A stretch of 64,000 nucleotides of DNA, from the NCBI GenBank assembly GCA_036320915.1, contig JAXBDG010000002.1, forward strand, positions 2,942,001-3,006,000. Reading direction: 5' to 3'. Shown here one piece after another: positions 45,225 through 56,205 of the stretch. A program made the translations under genes and the position numbers. The notes under the pieces were generated by a model. It was given only the letters and a program-made list of their open reading frames with translations, ran no database searches and was not told the origin of the DNA. Every line of letters begins with the position of its first letter. Within the stretch, counting starts at the first letter, position 1. The DNA is from Linnemannia elongata. Its lineage: Eukaryota > Mortierellomycota > Mortierellomycetes > Mortierellales > Mortierellaceae.

Positions 45225-47081
45225 CTTTTTTCTCGGCGTGTCTTTTGCTTTGTAACATTTTTCGTAGGTGGCGACGGCAGGCTCGTTGGGTCTTCGTTCA
45301 TATGCGTTGATCCAGACCCGGGAGGACAAGAAGATCGAGGTTAACTTGCCAGATGTTCAGCTTGCCCGGTCCTGGAACATCAATGACGTCCCCCGTCAGG
45401 CTCGCTGGGAAGGTACCGAAACACTCTACACTCTCAATTATATACTTTATCAGAATCCAGACAAGTGATGCAACATAACCGAGTATTAACGTCGCACCAA
45501 TTATGTAACAATGTAGGATACCCATACCCACCACAATCGATGAACGCAGACCTCCTCGACCAACTCACAAAATTCGTCGATCTGGGCAGCCATACCAACA
45601 GATCCCAAGCCGCCATCGCACTCCTCTACCTTCACTCATTCCTCACTACTGACGAGACCCTCACCCAGGGATACGACTTTGTGGTCCGATCCAACCTCCC
45701 CGTCGGCGCAGGATTGGGTTCCTCTGCATCTTACAGCGTCTGTGTCGCGACAGCCTTGTTACAGTTGAACGGATACTTGTCGGCAGGAACGGGAATGGAT
45801 GTGGCGGCACAGCGGGATCTGGTCAACCAGTGGGCATTCCAGGCAGAGAAGGTCATTCATGGGAACCCTAGTGGTATCGATAACACTGTCTCTACACTCG
45901 GAGGTGCTGTCATGTTCAAGAAGGGCGAGAAGATCGAGCCCTTGCCTGGGTAAGTTCCTGAGAAGTAATTTTGCTTTGAGTTTCGGGAGGAGTCAAAGTT
46001 TTTGACTTGATAGGATGCATATAGAAGAACGTCACTAAACGCTACATAGTCCATGTTTATCGCATGTATAGATTCCAGTCGCTCAGATTCCTTTTGACAA
46101 ACACTCGTGTCCCAAGAGAGACACAAGTCCAGGTCGCCAACGTCAGGAAATTGCACGACAAGGTAACATGCACAAACATAAGAGTCACAAGGGAGAAATA
46201 GCAATTGGACTTCTTGTCTGCATTCTGAGAAGTTAATGCGCGTGCTAATTATTACTTTTTTTTTATATGAAACTGAATGTATAGTTCCCAACGGTAGTGA
46301 ACCCAATGCTGGACGCCATCAACGAGATCAGCAACTCTTGCAAGAATATCTTTAGTCAGGACGGATTGGACAGAGCCCACCTACTCGCTCGCTTTGGCGT
46401 AAGTCGCCTTCGTCGATGATCTAGAAAGAGAGGGGGGAAGGGCACAGTGGCTGTACATTCGCTATGGATCATGGAACTAACAGAAGACCAACCTCTTCTC
46501 CTTTTGGATGACGAATTAAATAGGAACTGGTGGATGTGAACCATGGATTGTTGGCGGCATTAGGCGTCTCTCACCCATCATTGGAGAAGGTCCGCGAGAT
46601 CTCTTCCAAACTCGGTCTCAAGTCCAAGTTGACGGGCGCTGGAGGCGGAGGTTGCGCATTGACCTTAATCCGCGATGGTAAGAAATGCTTAAGGAATTCT
46701 GGGCAAGGATACGAGCTTGATTCTGGTATTGAGTAGAGGATATGGTACATAGAGGGGATGGGATGGGAAGTCTTTATACATTTCGTGTACAAGAGCTCTC
46801 ATTCTGTCAATCACACCGAGTCACGTCCTTCCTACGCTTGCTCGTGATAGACATATATTGACCGCCTAGACTCACTTTCCACCTTCCTAGACGTCACATC
46901 GGAGACGGTGGCGGTTGTAAAACAGTTGCTGGAGGCTGAAGGTTTCCAATGCATGGAGACCAGTGTTGGAGGACCAGGAGCTGGTATCCTGACCCTCACC
47001 CACCCAACCACAATCGCCGAATTCCTCGCCCACGACAAGGCTTACTTTGATACCACCCAGAACTGGACCTACTTTGTCTAA
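45018..47081 (+). CDS. ERG12: Mevalonate kinase
   Basis: GHMP-family kinase that phosphorylates mevalonate to 5-phosphomevalonate, in the isoprenoid/sterol pathway. It is 399 aa, typical for the family. Exons: 45018-45089, 45268-45412, 45517-45949, 46072-46162, 46285-46398, 46524-46677, 46891-47081; every phase fits. N-terminal motif: PGKVILFGEHAVVYGK (about 9-24). ATP-binding motif: PVGAGLGSSAS (about 134-144). Active-site region: EKVIHGNPSGIDN, with catalytic Asp at 194. C-terminal GHMP motif 3: KLTGAGGGGCALTL. The length and HGNPSGID favour mevalonate kinase over phosphomevalonate kinase or galactokinase. Intron 1 carries a 29-nt T-tract right before the acceptor. AATAAA at 47105-47110. 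Confidence 0.96.
45196..45224. repeat. T-tract, 29 nt, inside ERG12 intron 1
   Basis: Uninterrupted thymine run about 40 nt before the exon 2 acceptor. It forms an exaggerated polypyrimidine tract. Confidence 0.9.
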
Positions 47082-47104
47082 GCAAGGAGTCAGGAGTACC
47101 AGGA

Positions 47105-47110
47105 AATAAA
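47105..47110 (+). terminator. AATAAA polyadenylation signal of ERG12
   Basis: Canonical hexamer 24 nt after the stop codon. Confidence 0.6.
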
Positions 47111-48534
47111 AACAAGGGATGGATAACTCTTTTGACAACACCGACAGTCTCGGCTCCACTCCAAATTATTTTTTCTCGGCCCTCCCCGTATTAATTTCGC
47201 CACCTGGATGGACGCATAGTTGAGGTGCCGGCAGAGAGGGTCCTCCCGGTCCCATCAACATTCCTGTGGTTCTTGGAACCACCCCACCGACTTTTCATCC
47301 TCCATCTCCTTCCTCCTCTCACTTCTTTATCTCTCTCCCCCAAAAAACACCATATCTTCATAGACCATATACTACGCATTAAAAAAAAAAGCGGGCGTGT
47401 ACTATTATAGTTCATCGACAAATGACCACTCCAATCCAACCAGGCCCCTCACATTTACCCTTTTTCTATGGACCTTTGTCTAGGCGCTCTGCGGGTGACC
47501 CGATCCTTGCTCTTTGTTTTTCATATCTCACTAAATCTCACTTGGGCATGAATTGCTCTTCCCATCGTTTCTGTCTCCCGCCAATATCGAGAGATCTCCC
47601 GGCTTTTTTACCTTATTCACTATCCCATTCCTCACAGCAACATTGCCCTATCTGCATTATGACTTCTAGCTTAACCTCATGAAAGTTGCCCTCCTATCAG
47701 AAAAACAAAACATGAAGAGAGTGAGACATACAGAGAGAGATAGATAGAGGAGAGCGCATGGGCCCAAGAGTTCATTAGAGCAATTGAAGGCGTGACACCG
47801 TGCGACATCCGAGCGCAAAAACAAATGACTACTTGACGCACTTGCGCGACTGTTTGGTTGTTGGTATATGCATTGCCCTTTGGATGTGAAGGCCAGTGGA
47901 GCACCAAAGAGTAAGCATGCTTGTTGATCGGGGAAGGTTGAGATTTATCCAAAGTTAATGAGGAAACGCGCTCTCTGACCCACACACGAAACATAGGGAT
48001 GAGAAGATGGATGGGTTGAACGCACGGTGGCATTGGACAAGTGGTGAAACAGTCAGTCAGGCAGTCAGTCAGACAGGCAGACAGATGGACTAACAGTAAG
48101 AAAGAGAGAAAGACAGAAACGACAAGAAAAGGAGAGGCATAGGGGGGAGTGGAGAGGAACAAAGGCAAGTAAGGGTACTACTTTGCTCAATGGTTCAAAG
48201 GAAAAAAATAGATTGAAAAGATAGGACCATCAATCTCTTCCTTCTGAACGCACCAATCCAGTCAACTGTGAGGTTCCACTTCATGTCCACGGACCTACTC
48301 TGTCCTGATATCCCTTTTGGCTCATGATACTTTCTGTCGTTTGTGTTGCTCCAGCATTTGATATTTTAGTTCATTGTTTTGGAGAAAAAAAGGAGTTAGT
48401 TGCTTACATGACAAGGACGGAAAGGACCAGTATTTTTTCTATTTTTTTTAGCACGCGCATGCTCGAAAGTGAGAGTGAGCGAAGAGGACGACTTCACTCA
48501 TGCAATGCGGGTGGGGAAAAGGGAGCGAGGCAGT

Positions 48535-48580
48535 TAGAGAAGAGAGAGAAGAGAGAGAAGAGAGGGAGGGAGGGAGAGAC
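48535..48580. repeat. (GAGAAGA)n-like purine repeat
   Basis: Repeated AGAGAAGAGAG units passing into GAGGGAGGGAGG. Confidence 0.8.
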
Positions 48581-49597
48581 TCATGTCCAAGGCAAGGCAG
48601 GATGTAAGCCGTACGTGTCGTCAGCAATTTCAAGGACCCTTTCCAAAGGCGACAGGCAAGCAGATACAGGAGTCGTGAAGTAAGGAAAAATAAAGGGTCA
48701 AGGTCAAGAGGAAGGAAGGCACGCTTGCGAAATGAATAGAAAAATAGAACCCATTTCCCTTTTGACTGTTCCCGGAGAAAGGAGAGGGAGAGAGAGAGAA
48801 GGCGAGTGACAGAGAGAGAGAGAGAGCAAGAGAGCGAGTAAGAGGGCCCAAGCCGAAGGGGAAGGAAAAAGATGACGAGAAGTATGAAAAAGTGATGAGC
48901 GATGCTGCAGTTATCAAATGTCCAACACACACACTCAAGAACTACAGTCTAGTCCCTGCCTGGCCCTCCTTTGGTTTACCCAGAGGAGGAAGAGGAAGGG
49001 GGAGGGGAACGGATTAAAACACAGGGCAAGGAAAAGAAATGAAAGTGAAGAAGCACCAAAAAAGAGCAAAGGCCAAGACACGTAACGGTAGGGGGATCAA
49101 TTGACATTTTGCTAAACAGGTCAGGGTTTCACTGTGTTGATAGATGGATGGGCAAGAGAAAAGGGGGGAAAGGGAGAGGGAAAGATAGGGTGTATGCATG
49201 TGTGTTATTAGGCGAGGCTTAGGCAAAAGAAATGAAAAGAAAGACGCGAGAGAGAAACACAGGCAGGTAAAAATAACAAGCAAGGCCACTAAGTAGTCGC
49301 GAAAGCAGGGGCAAGAAGTAGTTGAGAGATGAACAGGTCAGACAATTGGACCGAGAACGGAGAAGGGGGTTGACGAGGGGGGAGAGCACCTGTTATGTTC
49401 ATTTCTCTTAGTTAAATGAACTCGTTGACGACATCAACGACAACGACGACCTAGATGATGATGATACTGATGATAGCATAGTTTTCCATTCGACTGCTTA
49501 GCCTCCTACTACTACACAATCCAATGGCTAATATACCTTGTGCTCTTGTCTTGTCCTCGTTCTCGTTCGTGTTTTTTTTGGTTTATTTTTTCTTGTA

Positions 49598-49628
49598 GTT
49601 GTTGTTGTTGTTGTTGTTGTTGTTGTTG
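49598..49628. repeat. (GTT)n microsatellite
   Basis: About ten GTT units. Confidence 0.9.
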
Positions 49629-50191
49629 CCGAGAAGTGTCTTGAACACAAAGAAATCTTACATCTGTTAGTTGCTATTACTATTGTCACAACCCACCATG
49701 ATCCTAACTCCAATTGACCGTCAGCTGTTGTTCATTTCGCCCAATGTGCTTTGTCCTTTATACTACCTCTACTGACTCCCCTGGTGATCACTCTTTGGTG
49801 CTACTATGCAGTCGCTTGTCGTCGACATCATCGTCGTCAACCATTCTCGCGCAGGTTTGTTCTATTCTTTTGATTTCCGCCTGTTGCTGTTGTCATTCGT
49901 ACTAGGTTGGTACCACCCAAATGAGTGCGTGCAATCCAATTGAGCCCCCAACCCTTCAGAATAAAAGCAGTAGACGTCGTGCTGAAGAGTAATAGAATGT
50001 CAATAACAGTAGACCCTAGAAAAAGACTGCATGGACCAGTTCGAGTCCTTTTGGCGAAACATTGCAAAATATGAAAGAGGGGGAGGAACATCCATGTTCG
50101 ACTGTGGTGACCTTAGATGCTCATCATTTTTTTTACCGTCGCATCGTTTCATTTCTCGGTCGGCTCAGAAAACGCGTAATGAGAGCGTGCG

Positions 50192-50210
50192 TTTTTTTTT
50201 TTTTTTTGTT

Positions 50211-50242
<32 letters not shown>

Positions 50243-50270
50243 CGTTGTTGTCGTTGTTGTCGTTGTTGTG
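50192..50270. repeat. T-tract followed by (TTG/TCG)n
   Basis: Sixteen T then about 20 TTG triplets, with regularly spaced TCG variants toward the right end (GTCGTTGTTGTCG period). Confidence 0.9.
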
Positions 50271-53200
50271 TTTTGCTTTTTACACTGGCTCAACTGGTAC
50301 AACTGGAATTAAATATGCACCCTGGACCATTTGGTCAGCAAAACGGGTTCAAGGAGAAAGGGGAGAGACAGGAGAGAGAGAGGAGATAGATAGAGATAGA
50401 GATAATGAATGAAAGATGGAGGTGCAAAGGGCTCTCATTCATTCATTCAACTCATTGATTCAACTCCTTCATTCAGGCACGTTCACTCTCCTTTTTGGGA
50501 CATATATCCAAATCCAGTCGAGAAAGAAAGTGGAAAATAGATGTCGTTCATGAACAAAACACGAAACGCTAGTCAATCAAGACCAAAAAATGTTTTCCCA
50601 ACTACATCTTTTGGATGTTGCAATGGAATGGAGAAATGTCCATCAATCCATGCACCGTGAGTCGATTGGGGTTTGCAGCCAGCAATTGACAAACGCGCCC
50701 ATGCTTCCTTCCATTCATACCGCCACAGCGTACCATTCATATGTACTTATATGGGAGCAGGCGTGCTGTGATAGAAGAGGAGATACCATAGCGGAATGCG
50801 GAGAGCCAAATAACTTTTTTGCTTCTGTAAATGCTCAAAGCAATGCAAAAGCAAGTCTGCAAAAACAAACAAACAACAAAGGCAAACAAAACCAATGAAC
50901 CATGTACACATACACATACACTTACACATAAACATACACAATACTACCTGCAGCTACAACGTCGACATGAATGAATATTTTTTTCTCCTCCCTTCTTTCT
51001 GTCCCCCCACCCTTCTGCCCCCCCTAGAACACAAAAAAATATGCTTGTAAGCAAAAGAGCAAAGATCAAGGAGACATACAGGAAATGGAGAGTGAAAGTC
51101 TCCTTTCCTCCTCCTCTCTGTCCCCTTCTGTCCCTTTTTTCCTTTTTTTTCTCCTTCCCCTTTTGATGCTCATAATTATTATTTTTTTTACTATTATATG
51201 AGTATGTTCTCCTTTTGTCAATACTTTTTGAGCTCGGTTCGCATGAATTGAAAAGGGAACATGATTGCTAGCCCTCTCTCAGGCGTCTTCCGCCCAGACC
51301 CTTTTTTGGACCATGATGGCCCTTGGGTGGACCGTGTGCACAGAAACCGGACACTAAAATAACCTTGTCTTTCTCTTCCTCTTTGCCATCGACTTGTGGT
51401 GCCTGCCATTTCAGGAGTTTCGCTATTTTGTTTTTCGTGGCGTTTGCAAAAACAAATACGAGACAGAGATAGAGTTAAGTAAAAACGATCAACGTGTACA
51501 CTTAGAGAAAAGAGCACTCTTCAACCCATGTTGGTGTTTGGTGCGGGTAGCTGCCAAAAAAAACGAACCGGCTCATCATCTAACGTTGTTGACTGAGAGC
51601 CCGCCTCCCTCTATCTCTCTTCGCCTCCTTCATCCTTTTGGAGTCGGTTCCAGTCATAGCATTCGCCAATTGCCTAGCCTTACCCCCGCTCTCCTTTCCT
51701 TTTCAATCTCACACATAGAGATACACACAGTCCTCTCAAACGCACTTCGTAATCTCTCTGCACTGGTGTTTTCTAGACCCACCATTGGTCCGGGGTACTA
51801 CGCATTTAGATGGGGCGGGGCACTACACGTCCTCCCCCAATCTGAATGAGCAATAGCGAAAGGTAGAGAGAGACAAGTGGTATGAAAAAGAAGGAGTCAC
51901 CAATTCATATAGGGGCGCACATCAAAAAGAGGGTCGATCGGGATTGATGAGCAAGTAGGATAGGAATGCTACCCTCCGCACACTCACTCTCAAACTCATT
52001 TACATGCACGCATTAGCACCACAAAAGTAATGAAAAGAACTCTATTCTGATAGCATCTGCCATTTACTATTTCTCTCTCTCTCTCTCTCTCTTTGTCTTA
52101 CTTGCCTGCACCGACTTATATTCTACCTTTTTTTCGCTATTCAATTGCTACATTCCGACAACGCCAAATATAATGGTAATGCTCAAGGAGTCCATGTCTT
52201 TTTACTTCATCTGCTCAGAACAAACGACTGAAATGAAAAGGAGAGGCAGTTCTAGAAGGAGAGCGAGAGAGAGAGAGAGGGATTGGCATTTTACTCATTG
52301 TGATCGGTCAGGCCACTGCAGTACCACCCAGAGTACTTGGCCTCTGCTTTGCCTGTACTGCCTGAGCACCTGCCTGACGCTGTATCTTTTGTTGTTGATC
52401 CTGTTGTATGAGGTCAGTCCTACTATGCAAAAAGCAGTGGTGGCACAAAGGAAGGGAGGCGCAAAAAGGGACGAGGAAGCAATGGCAAAAAAAATAAAAA
52501 GCTTTAATCCCGACTGGACGGTGCACAGCGGAATGTTGCATAAACCCTCTTCTACAGGCTTGTGAAGATCCTGACCCCTCTTTTTTTGTTTGTGTATTTT
52601 TTTATGCGATTTCAGTACTGAGGACCGAAAGAAAGAATAAAAAGAGGAGCAATGGAGGCAGGCAAAATTGCCCTGTGCTTATTTGCTCTTCGTCGCTACA
52701 CAAAAAAACCATCGCTACGTGACAAACACATACGTTTAGGGCGGCCCGCTGGTTAATGAAACGCTATTTTGTCATTGGCATTGTGTATAATCCGAAGTTT
52801 TTGTTGATGTTGTTGATATTCCTGTATTGTATGTCTGGTCATTGCGCTTTGCTGTTTTGTTTACATTTCTTATTCTGTCACCTTCTCTCCCTTCCTTCTG
52901 CCTGCCGTTTTCGTTGGGATGCATTGATCCCATAGGGAAGAAAAGGGAAGGAAGAGGAGGAAGAGACGGAAACAAAGCGGAGGATGAAGAAGTGGGAGTC
53001 ATCGTGCACAACCCTAGTAGGGTTGGGCAGGGCAGGACAGGGCATAGACAAACAAACAATGACAGACGAGGGCAAGGGAAAGAGGTTTTTGTGTAACCAC
53101 ACCGGATTTGAATTGGCAATAGTAAAGAGTAGCCCACGTTTTGAAATGAAGTTTTTTTTTCTGTTGGGCGTGTGTCTCCTTATGTCCTCTCCCCCTATCA

Positions 53201-54882
53201 ATCTGTGTGTGTATATGTATGTGTGTATGTGGATGCTTGCTTCCCCTTGCACTCCCCTGACAGTTTTGATTGTAGGCAACGCGACAGTTCATTGGGGATC
53301 GAACGCGTTCATTTAACGTGTGTGTGTGTTTTGTGGATTCGAGGGTCGAATGAAGGGGGTGTTCGAGAAGAGAGGGAAAAAAAGGAATAGGGAGAGAGAG
53401 CGACATAAAGGGAATTGCTGGGCCAATGGGAGGAATGAGAGACTGTCCGAGTATATGGGTCTTTGTAATAAAACATAAGGGAGAGGCATGTACAAAATCC
53501 CGGCTACATATGATTGGGAGGAGGTCAATGACTTTGGTACCTGAACCTGATTAGGAGAGATGGAAGGGGAGAGGGAGAGAGGTTGAGACAGAGTAGAAAG
53601 GGAGACGATATGTGAGAGAGACGATACGGAGCAGGCATCTTCTACTGTTACTCCGGATCCCTTTCACCCTTTAATACTCATTCCCTTGAGTTTGTTCAGG
53701 AGTGGAAAGGAGACCTAAGAGAAGGCAATGAGAGGAATGATTGCCTGTAACCTTACCTCTCTGGACCCTTGCCTTTTGCCACTCACGTACGATAATCATT
53801 GGCTGTTTCGAGTAATGAAATGCTTTCATCGCCATCCAAAGCATGCTTTCTGGTCACTGAAGAATAATAGTTATAACTTTCAATGGCAATATCGATGCGA
53901 AATGAGAATCTTTTCAAAAAGCGAGAGTTTTTCTCCTTCCTTGTTGAACATTCTCCCACAAACTTAATGGACATGGAGGCAAAACAACAAACACTGATCG
54001 TCATAAACAGAGCCACTGCCTGCTACTACCTTTTTTATACTTCAGCCGCCGACTTTCCCTTTGTTATCCATGCAGGCGACAAGGCCTGCGAGCTATGTTT
54101 TTGTTGGTATCGTTTTTATTTTTCCACGATAAGGTGCGGGTGCGCACCGCAATTGAGAATTATGAATGACAACAAGGTCCACAATGTGCAACCATGAGTT
54201 GCTTCCATGAGCATATGATAGTTCATTTAACTACGAGAAGAGGTCGATTAGCTGTGGGTGATTGGTGGATTGAAGCTTGAAGTTGGTTACGAGTGGTTTT
54301 TTTTTTCATTTTTTGTCGAGGAACATCAGAGCGATCTTGAAAAGAATAGTGTTGTGTTTTGGTTAGTGTTGCTGGCATAATGTTACTTTTTTCGATAGCT
54401 AATGGTGCAAAATGGTTATCAGTGGAGGTGTAAGAATGATCGAGTATTCAATTGACGTGAATAGCGAGTACGAGTAAACAAAAACTGAATCCCACGGGAT
54501 GATTGACAGAGCATTAGATAGGATGAGAGTATCAATTGAACTCGGAATGAATGGAGGAGTATGGGATACGAGTTGTTGAGCAATAAGGTATCAGTCAAAA
54601 CGCCGTAACCCTTGGGTTCATGCTCTTGGTCGGGTCGTGCCATGGGTAGGAATATGCTTGATGGATGATGGGGTTGGGGGAAGGGGGTATAGTTTTTTCT
54701 ATTCAGTTTTCATTATTGAAAGGCTGTTCTGTCATGTTTGCTGGGTTCGTTTTCCATCTTTTTTTTTTATTGTTTTCTTTTGATGCTAGTTTTTGCTTGA
54801 CTCTCCGTCCTGGCCTTGGGAAAAAGAAAAATGGAAAAAGGAAAAGGCAAAGGACCAAGTATATGCTTGTCTATGAGCGAGA

Positions 54883-54951
54883 GAGTGAGTGAGTGAGTGA
54901 GTGAGTGAGTGTGTGAGTGAGTGAGTGAGTGAGTGAGTGAGTGAGTGAGTG
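54883..54951. repeat. (GAGT)n microsatellite
   Basis: About 17 GAGT units with one GTGT interruption, in a GT-rich context. Confidence 0.9.
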
Positions 54952-55414
54952 TGTTTGTGTCTGTGTGTTTGGGAAGGAGGGCAGTGTCACCAAAAAGTAG
55001 ATGGATTATGTTTGTCTTTTTTTTGGTCAAAAGGGGAAAAATAGTATAGGACTATGTGTGTGAGTGTTGTGCTCTCTGCGCTTTGTTGTTGTTGTTGTTG
55101 TTGTTTTGTGTTTAATTATTATTTTAAAAAGGAGTTAAGTGAGGATTGAATGGCGAATGAATACAACACACCAGATTTGCGACCATACAGAGAGCAAGCA
55201 AAAAAAAAGGGAAGGATAGTTAGGGATTTCATTTGTTGTGCCGTTTCCATGTCCATGGTGCACACACGCACACACACAATCATTATTTTGGTGGCCCTCT
55301 ATTCCCCCTTTCCTTGCTCTTTTATCTTCCCCCTGTGTTGTTCTTGTATTGAATTGAGTGTTGCTAACTTACTGTTGTTGTTGGCCCATGGCCGATTTCG
55401 ACTCCGACCGAGAG

Positions 55415-55420
55415 TATAAA
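55415..55420 (+). promoter_or_regulatory. Distal TATA-like element before the fourth paired-finger gene
   Basis: TATAAA in GAGTATAAAACC, at the upstream boundary of a 750-nt CT-rich stretch that ends at the ATG. A transcript starting here would have a long leader. Confidence 0.4.
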
Positions 55421-56108
55421 ACCATTTCCCTCGCCGCCCCTTCCTTTCTTCTTTCTTTCCTTGTCTTTCACTTTCACTTCATTCACAACCATCGGTATCC
55501 ACTCTATCTCTCTCTCTCTCTCTCTCTCTTTATCTCTGACTTTCGCTTTTCATTCTCGGTCGCTGCCGTCTCGCCCTCTCTCTACTCGACCCTCTTAATC
55601 GTTCTCATTTCTCTCTCTTCTCGCTATCCTTTTCTCCTTATTTATCTCTCTCTTTCCCTTTTGACACATCAACACTTTATTTGTCTTACACCCCTTCTTT
55701 GTCAGCCGTCTATCAGCAACCATTGACCTTTTCGATACACCATTCACATACATAGACACACGCACCTTCTCCGTCTTTTTTTTCTCCCTCGTTTCTCGGT
55801 CAATCGATTACACCCCTTCCCATTTTCGCTACCCACCGCCTATCTTTTTATCTGATTCCTTTTTGCATCCATTTGCTATTCTTTTTCTTACACGAAAAAA
55901 GCAGATTGTTGTCACTTTCTCGGTGTTTACTTTCCCAGTTTACTTGTTTGCCTTGTTTTTATTGCTATCCTGCCCTTTTGACGTCGTACCTTACGTTCTC
56001 AACGAACCCTACTGTTATTTGTTCCTTCGTCCTCCCTTGTTTTCTTAAGAGTCATCATCCATCCTCGCTCATTCGACCCCGGCAGCCCTGTTTTTCTCGC
56101 CACTCTTG

Positions 56109-56116
56109 TATATAAA
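56109..56116 (+). promoter_or_regulatory. Proximal TATA box of the fourth paired-finger gene
   Basis: TATATAAA, 97 nt upstream of the ATG. Confidence 0.5.
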
Positions 56117-56205
56117 CAGCTCTTTGGGGGAACTTTTTTTTATTTTTTGCGCCCTCCTTTCACACCCACTCGTACTCAATACTCACACAACCCCGTATAC
56201 CCAAC

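Larger units (their letters stand above)
47082..56205. other. About 9 kb without a recognisable gene
   Basis: No frame here carries a known domain or a coherent set of exons. The region is a patchwork: GA-rich plus strand at about 47700-48180, 48450-48900 and 49000-49390; triplet repeats at 49598 and 50208; CT-rich at about 52070-52090; GA-rich at about 53350-53700; a (GAGT)n repeat at 54883. A TATA-like element and a long CT-rich leader of the following gene occupy 55410-56200. Confidence 0.5.

Noticed and set aside
50208..50270. Regular TTG/TCG repeats resembling a short direct-repeat array
   Set aside because: Simple triplet microsatellite; no unique spacers, so not CRISPR-like.
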